Below the pieces are notes generated by a model, which was given only the letters and a program-made list of their open reading frames with translations, did no database searches and had not been told where the DNA came from. 64,000 bases of DNA from Mucor racemosus (Eukaryota; Mucoromycota; Mucoromycetes; Mucorales; Mucoraceae): NCBI GenBank assembly GCA_027405735.1, contig JAPEHQ010000003.1:1612001-1676000 (forward strand), read 5' to 3'. Shown piece after piece: positions 61,664-64,000 of the stretch. The first letter of the stretch is position 1; each line of letters starts with the position of its first letter. The position numbers and the translations under genes are program-made.

Positions 61664-64000
61664 TTACTTTGGGGTTAATTGGATAATCGCAGAGACTGGA
61701 ACCACTTCAACATCACGAGCACGAGCTTTAACGCTCAAATTTCTATCGCCAGTGACTAAACAAACAGGTACAGTCTTATCACCATCTTCTTGAACGCTTT
61801 GTTGTGAGATCCACCATAAACAACTAGAAAGAATCAAATCATCCAGATTTTTGTCGCTTTCTCCGAATACGAATTGTTCAGAACGAATGGAAATATCGTT
61901 CATAAAGTTATTGTGAGAGGTTTGTATACGAAGTGATGTACTTTGCTTTGGCTTTGCTGCCAATGTAGTCTCTAGAAGTTCAATGCCTTGTTGAGCCATA
62001 AGACCCAACCGGTGTGTGTTTGTTCGAAGACCATCCAATTCGGTAACAACTATGAGGTTTTAATTAGTATAAATCAGCAAATATTTCATTCAAATACAGT
62101 TATTACCAACAAGGGGGACAATAATTGACCATTTTTGACATTTAAGCAACTTCTTTACAAGATCAAGATGCCCAATAAAGCAATTGGTATCAAGTACCAA
62201 TATTGTTTTACCTGGAATGATGCATTCTCTCAGGTAATTTAAGCGAGCTTCTCTTTCCTTGGCACGAGCAGGCAAGCGACGATATCCAAATCTTTCTTCT
62301 GCTTCAGACGAGACAACAATGGATTGTAGTTGCTCACGACGTTTTTTCAATTGAGTCATGAAATCATCGCCTTCGTTTTGTTCATCAAAACCAGTTTCAC
62401 TAGATAGCAATACATCATCATCCATTTCTGCAATTGTAGTGGTACCAATTAGTGAATTATCCTCTTGAATTTCATCATACAAATTATCAGCAATTTGATC
62501 GAGTTTCTGTGTGCTATTTGCTACTTCATTCGCCAACGCAACAGCACGCTTTTCTACACTCTTTGAGATGGTGAATATTTCTTCTACGGGATCATAATAC
62601 AAAATATCATCTAAGTGCTATTGATCAATCAGAATTAGTTAATTATCCGTATAGATACATTTTCTTTTTAAACAAAACTCACCTTGACTAGTGTGAATCC
62701 ATAATCCAAAATCTTCATTTTTCGTCGAGACACAGTGTTAGTATCAAAAGAAGCTGTTTTAGTAAATCTAGCATCCGGTTCTAACTTTAAGAATCTCCCA
62801 TGTATTTCATCTACCCAACCAAGTCCTCTCAGGAGGCTTTCTTCTGGTAAATCTGGTTCCTTTCCAAGAATTGCGAGTATCTTTTTTGTAAATTCGTATT
62901 CCAAGTCTGAGGAATTAGTATTAGAAGCATTGTTTGCTGAACGGCTGTTGCTATCTTCCTCTTCCTCTTCCTCCAGCAAATGCTTATTCACCATATCATA
63001 CTTATCATCTGTTGGTAATTCTAATAATAATTTGTTTAAAAATTGGAGTAACAATGGCCAGAAAGCAGGTGATATCTTGGAATCGCGATTCTCATTTGCA
63101 GCAGTTAAACGCTTGCCTTGAGGAAAGATAAAATCGTAGCCAATGTCACCTACTATAGTTTCCCATAAGGATACTTGATCCTTAGATCTAATACACACGC
63201 CATTCAGAACCATCCAATGAAGTAAAATTTCAATGTAAACAAGCCAAGCATAAGTGTCTGTGTCATTCATTTGATCTTCTTTATCAGATCCACTTTTATG
63301 AATTCGATTCTTATTTTGATCAAGCACTGGCCCGAACAAAAACTCTTCATTTTCAGTGTAGTTGAGCGATATGTGTGGTAATTGGGGTAATTGGGGCACT
63401 GATGGACTTGGTAACAGAGGGTCAAGGTATCTTCGGAGCAATTCAACCGCAATTTGACATGTTAAATCAATTTCACGAGAAAATAAAACGCTGTCTCCCG
63501 TCTCCTCGGCCAATTTCTGATATAGCTGTTCATCACTAGTTTCAAGATTGAACCGTTTAGCAGAATTACTAGAGAGCAACTTTGTGAATTTGGAATTAGC
63601 AAAATCATAAGTATACAGAGATGAAAGACACACAACTACAGTTTCGAGCCAGAAAAGATGAGTTTCAGATAGTTTCTTGGGGTCATGTAAAGCAGGTTTT
63701 AACGTTTGATTGTCCAATACAATTGGCTGATCGAAGCCATCTTGCTTTGATTGTGTGTGATTAATCTCAAACAGAGTATCGAAAAAGACACGCTTTATTC
63801 TGGAAAACTCATCTAAGCCAATCTTGGTAAACAACATGCCATGGAGTCGAATAAATAATGCAGGAATGGTCATATTTTTATCAAGCTCCATATCCATTTT
63901 AGGACCTTTGGAACGTCTTGATTTTTGCTTTGAATTATTTCCAGTCGTGCTTGCTTCAATATTTTTCTGTACCCAACGCCGATTACCCTCAAACAGAGCA
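61664..64000 (-). CDS. Est1/Smg6-like protein with C-terminal PIN nuclease domain, 3' part (5' beyond window)
   Basis: Three exons in view: 64000-62683 (open to the window edge), 62617-62107 and 62049-61664. The part in view includes an Est1 DNA/RNA-binding-like helical region (IPALFIRLHGMLFTKIGLDE, and WLVYIEILLHWMVLNGVCIR), an acidic linker (EEEEEEDSNSRS), and the PIN domain: KTILVLDTNCFIGHLDLVKK, IVPLVVVTELDGLR and VCLVTGDRNLSVKARARDVE. The conserved acidic residues D (LDTN), E (VTELDGL) and D (TGDRN) are present, so the domain should be catalytic, as in SMG6 of nonsense-mediated decay. The ATG at 63897 is internal because the frame stays open upstream. Confidence 0.88.

Overview
The window looks like nuclear DNA of a filamentous early-diverging fungus, most likely Mucoromycota/Mucorales. 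It is AT-rich. Genes carry many short (about 50-70 bp) GT-AG introns. The products are fungal (Cch1 calcium channel, phosphomevalonate kinase, GH37 neutral trehalase, Nca2, Pho80-type cyclin, Dpb3-like histone fold). Tc1-like elements and a PD-(D/E)XK-like gene family that I associate with Mucoromycotina are scattered between them. The assignment rests on protein recognition alone; no search was run.

Layout. 1-7.6 kb: 3' part of the CCH1 gene, a small secreted GPI-type protein, and NCA2. 7.9-26.6 kb: a gene-poor repeat island. It holds a dispersed repeat (family A), then two arms of about 4-4.7 kb of a repeat here called X, in inverted orientation (9.74-14.48 and 22.44-26.43 kb). Between the arms lie a third partial X copy, an intact 463-aa Tc1/IS630-like transposase gene, a decayed Tc1 element with 213-bp terminal inverted repeats, and one PD-(D/E)XK-like gene cut in two by a small inversion. 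26.6-38.3 kb: host genes (RhoGEF and phosphomevalonate kinase sharing a divergent promoter, PHD-finger protein, NIPSNAP, Dpb3-like subunit). 38.6-49.3 kb: a second X copy bounded by inverted A repeats. It contains three 728-729 bp solo LTRs and a tandem duplication produced by unequal recombination between LTRs. 50.2-59.4 kb: neutral trehalase, Pho80-type cyclin, an unknown coiled-coil protein and a MARVEL-like four-TM protein. 60.6-61.6 kb: a fourth A repeat. 61.7-64 kb: 3' part of an Est1/Smg6-like PIN-domain gene running off the window.

The host genes are ordinary housekeeping and signalling functions and do not form a pathway cluster. The unusual biology lies in the repeat islands. Repeat X carries an intron-containing fragment of a dynein intermediate chain gene in every long copy, one arm fuses this to a second captured coding fragment, and the local rearrangements can be reconstructed base by base from target-site duplications and breakpoint duplications. 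I saw no CRISPR array, tRNA or rRNA gene. Splice sites were read by eye from GT/AG and frame continuity; host-gene totals that I summed are divisible by three.
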